Positions 1 through 6,809 of a stretch of DNA of 7,121 bases are shown piece by piece; position 1 is the stretch's first letter; the number at the start of each line of letters is the position of its first letter. Source of the DNA: Candidatus Manganitrophaceae bacterium (GTDB taxonomy: Bacteria; Nitrospirota; Nitrospiria; SBBL01; Manganitrophaceae). The notes below the pieces were generated by a model. That model was given only the letters and a program-made list of their open reading frames with translations. It had not been told where the DNA came from and did no database searches. A program made the position numbers and the translations under genes. The stretch is from positions 1-7,121 of the forward strand of contig SCUR01000481.1 of assembly GCA_004297235.1 (NCBI GenBank), written 5' to 3'.

Positions 1-725
1 CCGAGGATGAAGACCCCCGACCGGATGCGCGGATCGAGCCCCGCGACCAGGCTGCCGACGACGGCGCCCTGGCTGATCCCGAAAAGGCCGATCCGGGCGC
101 GATCGATCTCCGGTTGGGATTCCAGCCAATCGATCCCCCGCAGGATGTCGACCGCGTAAGCGTGAAAATAATCTTTAAATCGTTGGAGGGCGACCCGGCC
201 GGTTTGGCTGCGCGGGATAATCACGCTGAACTCGCCCCGGCTCTCATATCGGAGAACGGCGAACCGCTGTTCGGCGAGGAAGCGGGCGAAGTGTTCCGTG
301 AAGAAATCCCCCTCGGTGATCGGCAGGATGATGACGACCGGGAACGGCCCTCGTCCCGAGGGCCGATAAAAATAGGCGTGGACCTCTTTTCCGGATTCGA
401 TTGAGGGATAGGTGAGTTTTTGGAAGGTGTAGGCGATGTGATTCCGCTCCCGACCCAGATGAGGCCGAAGGCCTGAAGAGGGGATCGATTGTCCCGGGCG
501 CTTCTCTTCCAGACCGGGGGGGAGGAGCCTGAGATCGTTCTGGGAGGAGGCGAGGAGGGGAAGCAGCGGCTTCCGGAAGGGCTGGAGCCGATCGGTCTTG
601 CAGGCGTTTGTTTCCGGGGCGAGGGCCCCCTCCCCGATTTTTTTAGGAGGAAGGGTGACGCTGATGCAGCCGAAGAGGAAGAGAAACAGCGTGTAGTAGA
701 GGGTGTTTTTAAGCAGGGGGAGCAT
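1..725 (-). CDS. Alpha/beta-hydrolase-fold lipoprotein (3' end beyond window)
   Basis: The visible 241 codons begin at ATG 725 and run off the left edge without a stop. Residues 1-20 form a lipoprotein signal peptide with a hydrophobic stretch (LFLFLFGC) and Cys20 as the lipidation site, so the product should sit in the envelope. Residues 21-100 are a low-complexity linker. The fold starts near residue 102. A strand and oxyanion-loop region (VVIILPITEGD, 130-140) is followed by a second strand (FAVLRYESRGE, 155-165) and the nucleophile elbow GISQG (216-220), with Ser218 as the predicted catalytic serine. This matches serine hydrolases related to dienelactone hydrolase and prolyl-oligopeptidase-like esterases. 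The catalytic Asp and His lie outside the window. An AAGGAG ribosome-binding site sits 7-9 bases before the ATG, and the gene follows the upstream stop by 21 bp, so it is the last visible gene of the operon. Substrate unknown; esterase or thioesterase are both possible. Confidence 0.88.
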   Translation of the reverse strand, partial: MLPLLKNTLYYTLFLFLFGCISVTLPPKKIGEGALAPETNACKTDRLQPFRKPLLPLLASSQNDLRLLPPGLEEKRPGQSIPSSGLRPHLGRERNHIAYTFQKLTYPSIESGKEVHAYFYRPSGRGPFPVVIILPITEGDFFTEHFARFLAEQRFAVLRYESRGEFSVIIPRSQTGRVALQRFKDYFHAYAVDILRGIDWLESQPEIDRARIGLFGISQGAVVGSLVAGLDPRIRSGVFIL

Positions 726-746
726 GGGGCCTCTCCTTTCCGAATC

Positions 747-2102
747 TCATTGATGCGGGTTTAAAAAACAATGATATCTCCCCATCCAATAGGGGAGAAG
801 ATAATCGACCCCCGCGAAGCGGGTCCGGCCGTCCCCCCCTCCCTGGAGGCGGTACGGGTTTTCTTTCCACTCGAATGAGTCGGTCGGACGGTCTTGAATC
901 GGCACCGGCCTGCACGATTGGAGTCGCCCTTGCCGGTCTCTCCAGTAGGACCGGCAGAGGTCTCGGCGTCCGCTCCGGTCGATGAGGGTGTTTCGCTTCG
1001 CGTCCGGAAAATAAAAGAGGGTCTCCGTCGCCCGCCGCAAGGCCGCATCGTCCCGCTCGCCGGGGAGCAGCGCCTGAGCGATGAAGGTGAAGAGAGGATT
1101 GGCCTCCACCCGGACCGCCTGCCACGCCCGCCGGAGCCCCCTTCGGTAGGCTCGCAGAAGGGAGGGATCTTCCTCCCGCCGCAAAAGCGGATAGAAGGCC
1201 AGGAAGGCGAGATTGTTGTCGGAATGATTGGTCCCGATCAGGTATTCCCACCACTTGTCCCGCGCGGCCGCCGCGCGGAGGGGATATCCCATTACGGTGA
1301 GGCGGCGATAGGCCTCCTCGAATCGCCGCTCTTCGGTGAGGCGGCAGGCCGCCTTCATGATCATCAACGCGATCAGGGCGTTGAGGTCTTCGGTAAAAAA
1401 ACCGTCGCCGAGATCGCCATGTTTCGTCCTTCGGCCGTCGAGATCGACAATCTGCATCCGATGATCGAGCAGATGTCCGGCGATCGCCGCGACATCCTCG
1501 GCGATCTGCCGGCGCAGCGAAGGCTCCTCGAAGAGATCGAACGCGATCGCGTAGCCGAAGAAGAGGCCGTCGACCTGATCGACGCTGACATCTCCCAGCC
1601 AGCGATAGCCCTGATAGTCTCCCTCTCCCTGATGCCATTCCCCCTCCTCTTGCGGCGCGGGGGCGGCGGCCCTTCGGAAAGCCCGCGCCGGGAGTCCCCG
1701 CTTCCCGGTGACTTGCAGCAGCAGGTGGAGCGCATTGAGCGACGCGGTGAGGCGCTGCGCGGCTTCCCTCTCTCCGGTGACCTTCCATCGAAACGCTTCG
1801 GCGGCGACGTAACAGCCGGTCCAGATCGCCGCATCGGCGAGGCTCAGCGTCGGCGGTCCCTCTTCTCGAATCCGATAGATCACCAGCCCCTCCGGGGAGA
1901 GGTGCCGCTCCCCCATCTGCCGGTCGTGCTCGCGCGCTTTGCTCAATAAAACCTCCGCTTCCGCCGGCGCCGGCCGCGGCGGAGGGAGCGAGGCGAAACG
2001 ATCCCGGAAAAACGGCAGGCTGACCGCGGGCCGGCAGGCGCTCGTCAGCGCCAGAAGCGTGCCCTCCAACAACAGGGTCGATAGAAAGCGCCGCCGGTTC
2101 AT
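747..2102 (-). CDS. Uncharacterised Tat-type lipoprotein, probable (alpha/alpha)-barrel family
   Basis: A 451-residue protein. The N-terminus carries a twin-arginine pattern (RRRFL, residues 3-7), a hydrophobic core and a lipobox-like TSAC ending at Cys23, suggesting Tat export of an already folded lipoprotein. The body is mostly helical. It has a motif GDVSVDQVDGLFFGYAIAFDL (170-190, first and last parts quoted across the region), then VDLDGRRTKHGDLGDG (219-234), TNHSDNNLAF (291-300) and a C-terminal DYLLPYWMGRYH (433-444). From memory, D(V/T)S.DQ..G...A and DYLLPYWMGRY recur in bacterial proteins resembling six-hairpin glycosidases, but none I can name has a known reaction. No classical catalytic pair can be assigned. 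The start overlaps the preceding ceramidase-like gene by 4 bp (ATGA), with GAGGA five bases before the ATG, so translation is likely coupled. The next gene starts 21 bp after the stop. Function unknown; a carbohydrate-active role is inference from fold type only. Confidence 0.9.
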   Translation of the reverse strand: MNRRRFLSTLLLEGTLLALTSACRPAVSLPFFRDRFASLPPPRPAPAEAEVLLSKAREHDRQMGERHLSPEGLVIYRIREEGPPTLSLADAAIWTGCYVAAEAFRWKVTGEREAAQRLTASLNALHLLLQVTGKRGLPARAFRRAAAPAPQEEGEWHQGEGDYQGYRWLGDVSVDQVDGLFFGYAIAFDLFEEPSLRRQIAEDVAAIAGHLLDHRMQIVDLDGRRTKHGDLGDGFFTEDLNALIALMIMKAACRLTEERRFEEAYRRLTVMGYPLRAAAARDKWWEYLIGTNHSDNNLAFLAFYPLLRREEDPSLLRAYRRGLRRAWQAVRVEANPLFTFIAQALLPGERDDAALRRATETLFYFPDAKRNTLIDRSGRRDLCRSYWRDRQGRLQSCRPVPIQDRPTDSFEWKENPYRLQGGGDGRTRFAGVDYLLPYWMGRYHCFLNPHQ

Positions 2103-3496
2103 TCGATTCCTCGCGACCCCGCCCGCCCGGCCGCTCCCGGAGGCGCCGGCGGGAGGGGAGGGGGCCCGCTCATCCGGTCGATCAGCCGCTCCACGACTTC
2201 CGTGAGGTATTCTCCCATTTGCGGACCGTGGAACGAGACCCTCGCCTCATAGGCGTCGGTCCGATAGAGGTCGTGCGGAAGCAGATAGCCGATGTAATCG
2301 TTGGCGAAGCCGACGATGATCGCCTCCATTCCCCGCTGGCGGGCGTGCGCCTTCATCTTTTCCCCCAAGACGACGCTCAGGTCGGCCGGAATTCCGATCA
2401 AGAGAATCGGGCCGATCCGGATCGTCTGGAGGATCGTTTCGGAGTCGAAGAAGGGGGCGGCGAGGAACGTGGCGAGCCGGCGGTCGGGACCGACTTTGAC
2501 CTGCGGCGGCGGAAGCGCGATCGAAAGGGTCTCGGCGCTGAGGGACCAGACCGCTTCGGGGAGGATGCGCCGTGATTCGCGGACCTTCCGGGCCAGCGCC
2601 CGCCCCATCGCCTCCGCCCGCTGGAACGCGTCCGATCCCTCGGGGGGATGGGGGGTCTGGTCGGCGACCGACCCGGCGGTGAAGAGGACGACCCCTCCCT
2701 CCTCTTCCAGGGCCGCTTCAAAGAAGCCGGGGTAGTCGCCGGAGAAGGCGAGATTGTCCGGCTTGAGGACCGTGGCGTGGGCGGAGAAGTTGACGATCGC
2801 GGCGATCCGTTGCCCCACCTCGCCGAGGAATTCAACAAAACGGAGCTCGGGATCGACCGGGCCCGAAGGGATCATCCGGTTGCGGATCCATTCCGGGGCG
2901 GCGGCGACGCCGTGGCTGATCCGGGCCGGCTGGAGGGCCTCGTTCGCGTTGAGCGCCGCCTCGGCGATCGTGTCGGTCGCCTTCTCGAAGAAATCGCGGT
3001 CGAAGGGGCCCGCCGCAAACTGTTCCAAGAAGCCGCTCGACAGGGCTCCCGGGCCGGAGTGGGTGTGCGTGGCGGAGATCATCAACGCATGGGAGGGAAA
3101 GGGCCGCTTCGCCCGGATCTTCCGCAGGACCGCCTCTCTCATCTCGTCGGTGACGGCGAGGAGGTCGACCGAGATCAGGACGACCCGCTCCTCTCCCAAC
3201 TTGAGCGCGAGCGCCCGGGCGAAGAGCGGTTCATGAATCGCTTTCGCCGTCCAGATCCGCTTCCCGTATCCGGCCATCGGAAGGCCGGGGGCGAGGGGAA
3301 GCGCCGCCTTCGCGGCGCCGGCGAGGAGCACGGCTTGGGATGCGCCCGCCGGCCGGGGCGGTGGGACCTGATCGATCTCCGAAAGGGTGCTCCGGTAGAA
3401 GTCGGCTTTGTCGAGCGGGATGTCCCGAATGGCGAGACAGCCCGATAGTAGGGCGCCGAGGAGGAAGAGGAGGATTCGTGGGGAGAGGTTCTTCAT
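2099..3496 (-). CDS. Neutral/alkaline ceramidase-like lipoprotein (second copy)
   Basis: A 465-residue protein related to the N-terminal catalytic domain of neutral/alkaline non-lysosomal ceramidases, zinc amidases that split N-acyl-sphingosines. Residues 1-20 are a lipoprotein signal (LLSGC, Cys20). The family pattern begins at LLAGAAKAALP (57-67) and IHEPLFARALAL (87-98). The zinc-site motif ATHTHSGPG (142-150, His144 and His146) and NFSAHAT (236-242, His240, likely second zinc ligand) follow, then GFANDYIGYLLP (396-407) and YEARVSFHG (416-424). It is shorter than full ceramidases (about 650-750 residues), lacking the usual C-terminal domain and ending in a Pro/Gly/Ala-rich tail (444-465). 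An AAAGGAG site lies about 9 bases before the ATG. It follows its paralogue at 3585-5321 after a palindromic repeat and overlaps the next gene by 4 bp. The fold assignment is firm; ceramide as substrate is not, since many bacterial members are uncharacterised and could hydrolyse other N-acyl amides. Confidence 0.92.
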   Translation of the reverse strand: MKNLSPRILLFLLGALLSGCLAIRDIPLDKADFYRSTLSEIDQVPPPRPAGASQAVLLAGAAKAALPLAPGLPMAGYGKRIWTAKAIHEPLFARALALKLGEERVVLISVDLLAVTDEMREAVLRKIRAKRPFPSHALMISATHTHSGPGALSSGFLEQFAAGPFDRDFFEKATDTIAEAALNANEALQPARISHGVAAAPEWIRNRMIPSGPVDPELRFVEFLGEVGQRIAAIVNFSAHATVLKPDNLAFSGDYPGFFEAALEEEGGVVLFTAGSVADQTPHPPEGSDAFQRAEAMGRALARKVRESRRILPEAVWSLSAETLSIALPPPQVKVGPDRRLATFLAAPFFDSETILQTIRIGPILLIGIPADLSVVLGEKMKAHARQRGMEAIIVGFANDYIGYLLPHDLYRTDAYEARVSFHGPQMGEYLTEVVERLIDRMSGPPPLPPAPPGAAGRAGSRGIE

Positions 3497-3520
3497 TTGC
3501 GTCGGCTCCTTTAAAGTTTT

Positions 3521-3618
3521 ACTCCTCCCCTTTGTAAGGGAAGGAGGGGTGGGTAGAAGGAAGACCCGTATACCGGCGTACTTTCTACCTCCCCTCCCCC
3601 CTCCTGACCCAGGAGGGG
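3521..3618. repeat. Imperfect palindromic repeat, possible MITE/REP-like element
   Basis: The segment folds back on itself about a centre at 3570/3571, which is also the centre of the hexamer GTATAC (3568-3573). The inner arms GGTAGAAGG (3552-3560) and CTTTCTACC (3581-3589) pair at 8 of 9 positions, and the outer arms AGGAGGGG (3542-3549) and CCCCTCCT (3598-3605) match exactly with a small length offset. Each half also forms its own hairpin: CCCCTCCTG-ACC-CAGGAGGGG (3598-3618) is a perfect 9-bp stem, and the left half (3524-3547) is an imperfect one. TTTAA occurs just outside both ends (3510-3514 and 3619-3623) and may be a target duplication. The right arm lies inside the coding sequence at 3585-5321 and supplies its final codons and stop. 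There is no coding capacity. Being a mobile repeat is inference; it could also act as an mRNA-stabilising or attenuating structure between the two genes. Confidence 0.65.
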
Positions 3619-5321
3619 TTTAAGATCGTTTCTTCCGTCTCGGCCGTTCTTAATTCCTCGTCTCCCTTCAGCAATGCCATCAGCGCCGCCACCACCCGCG
3701 GCGCCATCTGGGAGCCGGCGGAGACGATCTCTTCGTAATGATCGTCGTCGCCGCAGCGGTCGGTTCCATATCGGAGCGACGGTTTGAACTGCGGGGGGAC
3801 GAAGTCGTTGGCCGGGACGATGTAGCCGAGCTCGTCGTTTCCCAGCCCGAGGATAAAACGGTATTCACCCGCCATCTTCTCTGCCAGCGCCGGCTCCGGC
3901 GGGATCTCGGGATGGGCGGGGCCGATCCGCTCTTTTCCATTCCCCCCCAGCCTTCGCTTCCGATCGGTGTAGGCCCAGCAGCGCTTTTTCTCTTTCAGAT
4001 GCCCGCCGAGGGAGAGCTCCGGAAAGGGCTCGCCGGGGAGGGTCGCCAGCTGGGCGAAGATCCCCTGCGCCGTATAAAAGTTAATCAGATCGACCTCGGT
4101 CAGCAGATCGGTCCCTTCTTTTCCGGCCGCCTTCCCGTCACGATAAGTCTCCCTTTGGAAGAGGCCTTTGTCGTAAAGCCCGCGCAAGAAGAGATTGTCG
4201 AAAGGGACGAAGAGGGTGCGGGAGCGGAGCTCGATCCGGACGATCGGCGGGGAGGCGGGGGTGCGGAGCGCTTCCAGGGCGGTCCAGGCGGCCAGCTCGC
4301 CGATCCGCTGCACCTTTGCCCAGGAGCGCTCCGGGATCGGCTCCTGGTCGTCGTCTAACACAGAAATTCTCAGCGGGGTGAGGAGCCCTCCGACGCTGCC
4401 GCTGACGTAAATCGCAATCCCGCCGATGCCGGTGGCGCGCTTCCCCCCGACGGAGAATCCCCCCTCCTCGATCCCTTTCCGGAGATAATGGGGAAAGTCG
4501 GAGGTGAGGTAGGCGCTGATCCCGCCGGAAGTTTCGGGATGGGGGGACCAGTTGACCAGGGCGGCGATCGTCTTCCCGTCCAGATCCTCCGCCCGCATCA
4601 CCCGGAGCTCGTCGTCGATGACGACCGGGTCGCGCAGGTCGTTGATCAGCGCCCCGAAGCGGGAGAGGGGACGGCCCTTCCCCCAGGTCAGTCGAGCGGG
4701 GCGGCGCGCGGCCCACGCCTGGCGGATCGCCCGCTCGCTCTGGGAAATGATCCACGCGATCGTCCGAGGGTCTTTCCCGTCGGTCGAGAAGTTCGGCCCC
4801 CAGAGGCCGAGGGTGTCGATCCCGCCATGGGTGTGGGTGCTGGCGACGATCACCTGTGTGAGCCCGAGGTCGGCGACCCCTTCCCGGATGCGGAGAACGT
4901 CGGGATAAGAAAAGCCGACGACATCGAGGGCGACGATCGCCAGCGTCGTCTCCCCCTGCTCCAACACCAGCGCCCGCGCCCAGAGGGGATCGTGCACGCC
5001 GGCGGCGGTGTAATAGGGTCCGCGGTGGAGGAACCCGGCGAGGAAGGGGCCGTCCCATTTTCCATTGCCGTTCAGATCGGTGAACGGCTCTCCCCGCCGC
5101 TTCGGGAAGGCCGGATCGGGGGCATCGTACCGGCCGTTTCCATTGAGATCTTCATACGGCTCCTGCCAAAGCCGGCCTTCCTCGTCCGCCGGGGTGATCG
5201 GCAGCGCCGCCGCCCCGGCGAGGAGAGGGGGGGCGGCCCAAGCGGGGGAAAAAGGAAGGAAGAAGAGGATCAGGAGCAATTCGAGTAGACCGAAGCGGTT
5301 CTGCGTTCGAAGGGAGATCAT
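3585..5321 (-). CDS. Secreted ceramidase-like hydrolase with two EF-hand-like loops
   Basis: A 578-residue protein when started at ATG 5321, which has GAGG six bases upstream. ATG 5333, overlapping the previous stop as ATGA, is an alternative giving 582 residues. A Sec signal peptide ends near residue 29 (PAWA/A); there is no lipobox. The family pattern starts at LLAGAAALPITP (33-44) but is interrupted by two calcium-loop-like motifs, DLNGNGRYDAPD (58-69) and DLNGNGKWDG (82-91), before it resumes at VHDPLWARALVL (109-120). Zinc-site motifs are ASTHTHGG (160-167, His163 and His165) and NWSPHPE (257-263, His261), followed by LTSDFPHYL (272-280). The C-terminal GLGNDELGYIVP (492-503) and a YEE (529-531) match the family. 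A 90-residue insertion or divergent part (about 375-465) has no counterpart in the shorter paralogue at 2099-3496. The last ~11 residues and the stop come from a palindromic repeat. Likely an exported, calcium-stabilised zinc amidase; substrate unproven. Confidence 0.91.
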   Translation of the reverse strand: MISLRTQNRFGLLELLLILFFLPFSPAWAAPPLLAGAAALPITPADEEGRLWQEPYEDLNGNGRYDAPDPAFPKRRGEPFTDLNGNGKWDGPFLAGFLHRGPYYTAAGVHDPLWARALVLEQGETTLAIVALDVVGFSYPDVLRIREGVADLGLTQVIVASTHTHGGIDTLGLWGPNFSTDGKDPRTIAWIISQSERAIRQAWAARRPARLTWGKGRPLSRFGALINDLRDPVVIDDELRVMRAEDLDGKTIAALVNWSPHPETSGGISAYLTSDFPHYLRKGIEEGGFSVGGKRATGIGGIAIYVSGSVGGLLTPLRISVLDDDQEPIPERSWAKVQRIGELAAWTALEALRTPASPPIVRIELRSRTLFVPFDNLFLRGLYDKGLFQRETYRDGKAAGKEGTDLLTEVDLINFYTAQGIFAQLATLPGEPFPELSLGGHLKEKKRCWAYTDRKRRLGGNGKERIGPAHPEIPPEPALAEKMAGEYRFILGLGNDELGYIVPANDFVPPQFKPSLRYGTDRCGDDDHYEEIVSAGSQMAPRVVAALMALLKGDEELRTAETEETILNPSWVRRGEGR

Positions 5322-5329
5322 CGGAGGCC

Positions 5330-6499
5330 TCATCTTAAATAGATCGGATTCGAGTAGATCCAGGGCCACCACCGGTCGCCGCGGTGCAGAAGCCATTCGA
5401 CGCGGTAGACCCCTTTCTCCTTTGGATAAAATGAGAGGGCGGTTCCTTCGGCGGTCTGGACGACCACGCCGTCTTTGATGAGCCGCCCTCTCCCCGGTTG
5501 AGGGGTGAGAGCATAGAGCTCGATTCCTTCATGAAAGGGGACTTCCTCTCCCATCCGCCAATCCCGTTTTTTGTCCTGGGCTCCATAGAGAAAGCCGGTG
5601 GCCTCTGCGAGGATATCGAACGCGATGTAGCCGCGTCCCGCCGCCAGGGCGTTCAAGAGGGAGGGGGGATCGAGCGCCGGGACGAGGAGGTGGGTGTTTA
5701 CAAAGCGGAAGGAGCGGGAGTAGGGATCGAGCTGCCGGCCGAGGACCCGGACATTTTGGTGGGCGTCGTTTCCGGCCAGGCCGGCCAGGCGTTGCGACTG
5801 CGTCGCCTGATCCCAGAAGAGCAGCTCTTTTTCCGGCCGGTCGAGGATCGACAGGAAGACTTCATCCGGATAGCGGTTGAAGACAAAGAGGATGTCGACG
5901 AAATATTGAAAGTACCGGCTCTTGTGGTCGGTCGCATCATCGAAGATATCGTAGATCTCGATTCCGTCGAGCCCCGTGAGCCGCCGCCATCCCGGATAGG
6001 TCCGCGGATGGGCGGCGAAGACAAGCACCCCGTCGGCTTTCAGCCGGTCGACGACTTCCTGAAGGGGGAACTGCTTGTGATCGATAAACTCTTTCATTCC
6101 GATGGCCAGGAGCGAGGCCCGCTCCTGAATAATCTCCATCCCCCGAATTACCAAGATTTTTCCCTGCCAGCCCTCCATCCCCTCGGTGAAGATCTTCGGG
6201 TTGGTATGATCGGTCATGATGATAAAGTCAAGGCCCGCGTCGGCGGCGGCCTGGAGAATTTCTTCGGGGCGTCCTTGGCTGTCGTGCGAAAGATATGAGT
6301 GGACATGAATCGCCCCGCGGACGTCGAGGAGGTTTTCAGCAGAAGGCGGCTGGGCGGCGGGCGGGGAAGATGACAGCGAGCGGCGCAGCTTCTCCAGCGA
6401 CTTCGTCGACGTGCAAGAAAGGGTGGCCGAGAGAAGGAGCAGGGCGGCGACGACTAGGCCCTTTCGGATGGTTCTCTTTTGTTTTGGAGTCATCAGCAT
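5330..6499 (-). CDS. PHP-domain metal-dependent phosphoesterase lipoprotein
   Basis: A 389-residue protein. Residues 1-29 form a lipoprotein-type signal (basic KQKRTIRK, hydrophobic core, Cys29), so it is probably anchored in the envelope. A PHP (polymerase and histidinol phosphatase) domain follows, with nearly every metal-binding motif visible: HVHSYLSHD (65-73), MTDH (95-98), RGMEI (119-123, Glu122), AAHPR (162-166, His164) and GNDAH (243-247). PHP domains bind up to three metal ions and hydrolyse phosphoesters. About 120 residues after 270 form a separate C-terminal region ending in YSNPIYLR (382-389), a beta-rich part commonly seen in exported PHP proteins. It is the first gene of the operon and overlaps the next possible start (5333) by 4 bp. 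No clear Shine-Dalgarno precedes ATG 6499 or ATG 6493, so the exact start is less sure than the assignment. The substrate is not evident. Confidence 0.92.
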   Translation of the reverse strand: MLMTPKQKRTIRKGLVVAALLLLSATLSCTSTKSLEKLRRSLSSSPPAAQPPSAENLLDVRGAIHVHSYLSHDSQGRPEEILQAAADAGLDFIIMTDHTNPKIFTEGMEGWQGKILVIRGMEIIQERASLLAIGMKEFIDHKQFPLQEVVDRLKADGVLVFAAHPRTYPGWRRLTGLDGIEIYDIFDDATDHKSRYFQYFVDILFVFNRYPDEVFLSILDRPEKELLFWDQATQSQRLAGLAGNDAHQNVRVLGRQLDPYSRSFRFVNTHLLVPALDPPSLLNALAAGRGYIAFDILAEATGFLYGAQDKKRDWRMGEEVPFHEGIELYALTPQPGRGRLIKDGVVVQTAEGTALSFYPKEKGVYRVEWLLHRGDRWWPWIYSNPIYLR

Positions 6500-6559
6500 G
6501 GCGTAGATCGGTCTGTTCGTTTGGGTGGCGGCGCATCCGTCTCCGGGGTGATGATTCCT

Positions 6560-6565
6560 ATTCTA
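6560..6565 (-). promoter_or_regulatory. Candidate -10 box for the five-gene operon
   Basis: On the minus strand this hexamer reads TAGAAT, five of six matches to TATAAT, about 60 bases before the start of the PHP gene. No convincing -35 hexamer lies at the usual 16-18 bp; TTACGG is 20 bp away. It is the best candidate in the 171-bp gap between the operon and the divergent tRNA gene, but could be chance. Confidence 0.25.
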
Positions 6566-6627
6566 ACGATCTACTGTCCCGCTTGCCGTAAGCTGGATTG
6601 CACGCGGCGCCATTGGGTGCGATTTTC

Positions 6628-6655
6628 TTGATTAATCGGGGAAGATATGTTAAAT
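6628..6655 (+). promoter_or_regulatory. Candidate sigma70 promoter for tRNA-Leu
   Basis: TTGATT (6628-6633) and TTAAAT (6650-6655) are separated by 16 bp. Each matches four of six consensus bases, and the flanks are rich in A/T in an otherwise G/C-rich region. Transcription would begin a few bases before the mature tRNA 5' end at 6671, which is the usual arrangement. Confidence 0.5.
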
Positions 6656-6670
6656 ATTGAAAGCTTCCGT

Positions 6671-6757
6671 GGGCGTGTGGCGGAAACGGTAGACGCAGCA
6701 GTCTCAAAAACTGCCGAGGGAAGCCTCATGCCGGTTCGATTCCGGCCACGCCCACCA
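6671..6757 (+). tRNA. tRNA-Leu (anticodon CAA)
   Basis: A complete class II cloverleaf. The 7-bp acceptor stem GGGCGTG/CACGCCC (6671-6677 with 6747-6753) is perfect. The D stem is GCG/CGC (6680-6682 with 6694-6696). The anticodon stem GCAGT/ACTGC (6698-6702 with 6710-6714) closes the loop CTCAAAA, placing anticodon CAA at 6705-6707, which reads the leucine codon UUG. A long variable arm (6715-6729) contains the stem GAGG/CCTC, as expected for leucine tRNAs. The T stem GCCGG/CCGGC encloses TTCGATT. The discriminator base is A6754 and the CCA end is encoded (6755-6757). No poly-T terminator is evident directly downstream. It is transcribed away from the minus-strand operon. Confidence 0.97.
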
Positions 6758-6792
6758 TCTTTAAAATCTCTCCTTTTACTCCCTCGTTAATC

Positions 6793-6807
6793 AGAGGATA
6801 CTCCTCT
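6793..6807. other. Small perfect hairpin downstream of tRNA-Leu
   Basis: AGAGGA (6793-6798) and TCCTCT (6802-6807) form a 6-bp stem around a TAC loop. No run of T follows on either strand, so it is not a standard intrinsic terminator, although it could trim or weakly terminate the tRNA transcript. It also lies just downstream of the minus-strand reading frame ending at 6810. Confidence 0.3.
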
Positions 6808-6809
6808 CT

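Noticed and set aside
894..1949. Long open frame on the plus strand (351 codons)
   Set aside because: It is antisense to the Tat lipoprotein gene and arises from G/C-rich codon bias; no signal, motif or ribosome-binding site supports it.
2648..3448. Plus-strand open frame of 266 codons
   Set aside because: Antisense shadow of the ceramidase-like gene at 2099-3496, which has clear family motifs.
4138..5058. Minus-strand open frame of 306 codons in another frame
   Set aside because: Arg/Pro-rich translation typical of an off-frame reading of a G/C-rich gene; it lies inside the EF-hand-containing hydrolase.
4488..5288. Plus-strand open frame of 266 codons
   Set aside because: Antisense to the same hydrolase, with a low-complexity Gly/Arg-rich translation.
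5322..5396. Upstream start at 5396 for the EF-hand-containing hydrolase
   Set aside because: It would overlap the PHP gene by about 67 bp and put 25 residues before a normal signal peptide; 5321 has a GAGG site.
5498..6298. Plus-strand open frame of 266 codons
   Set aside because: Antisense to the PHP gene, whose metal-binding motifs are complete.
6793..6807. Intrinsic terminator after tRNA-Leu
   Set aside because: The hairpin is perfect but short and has no following T run on either strand; kept only as a low-confidence structure.
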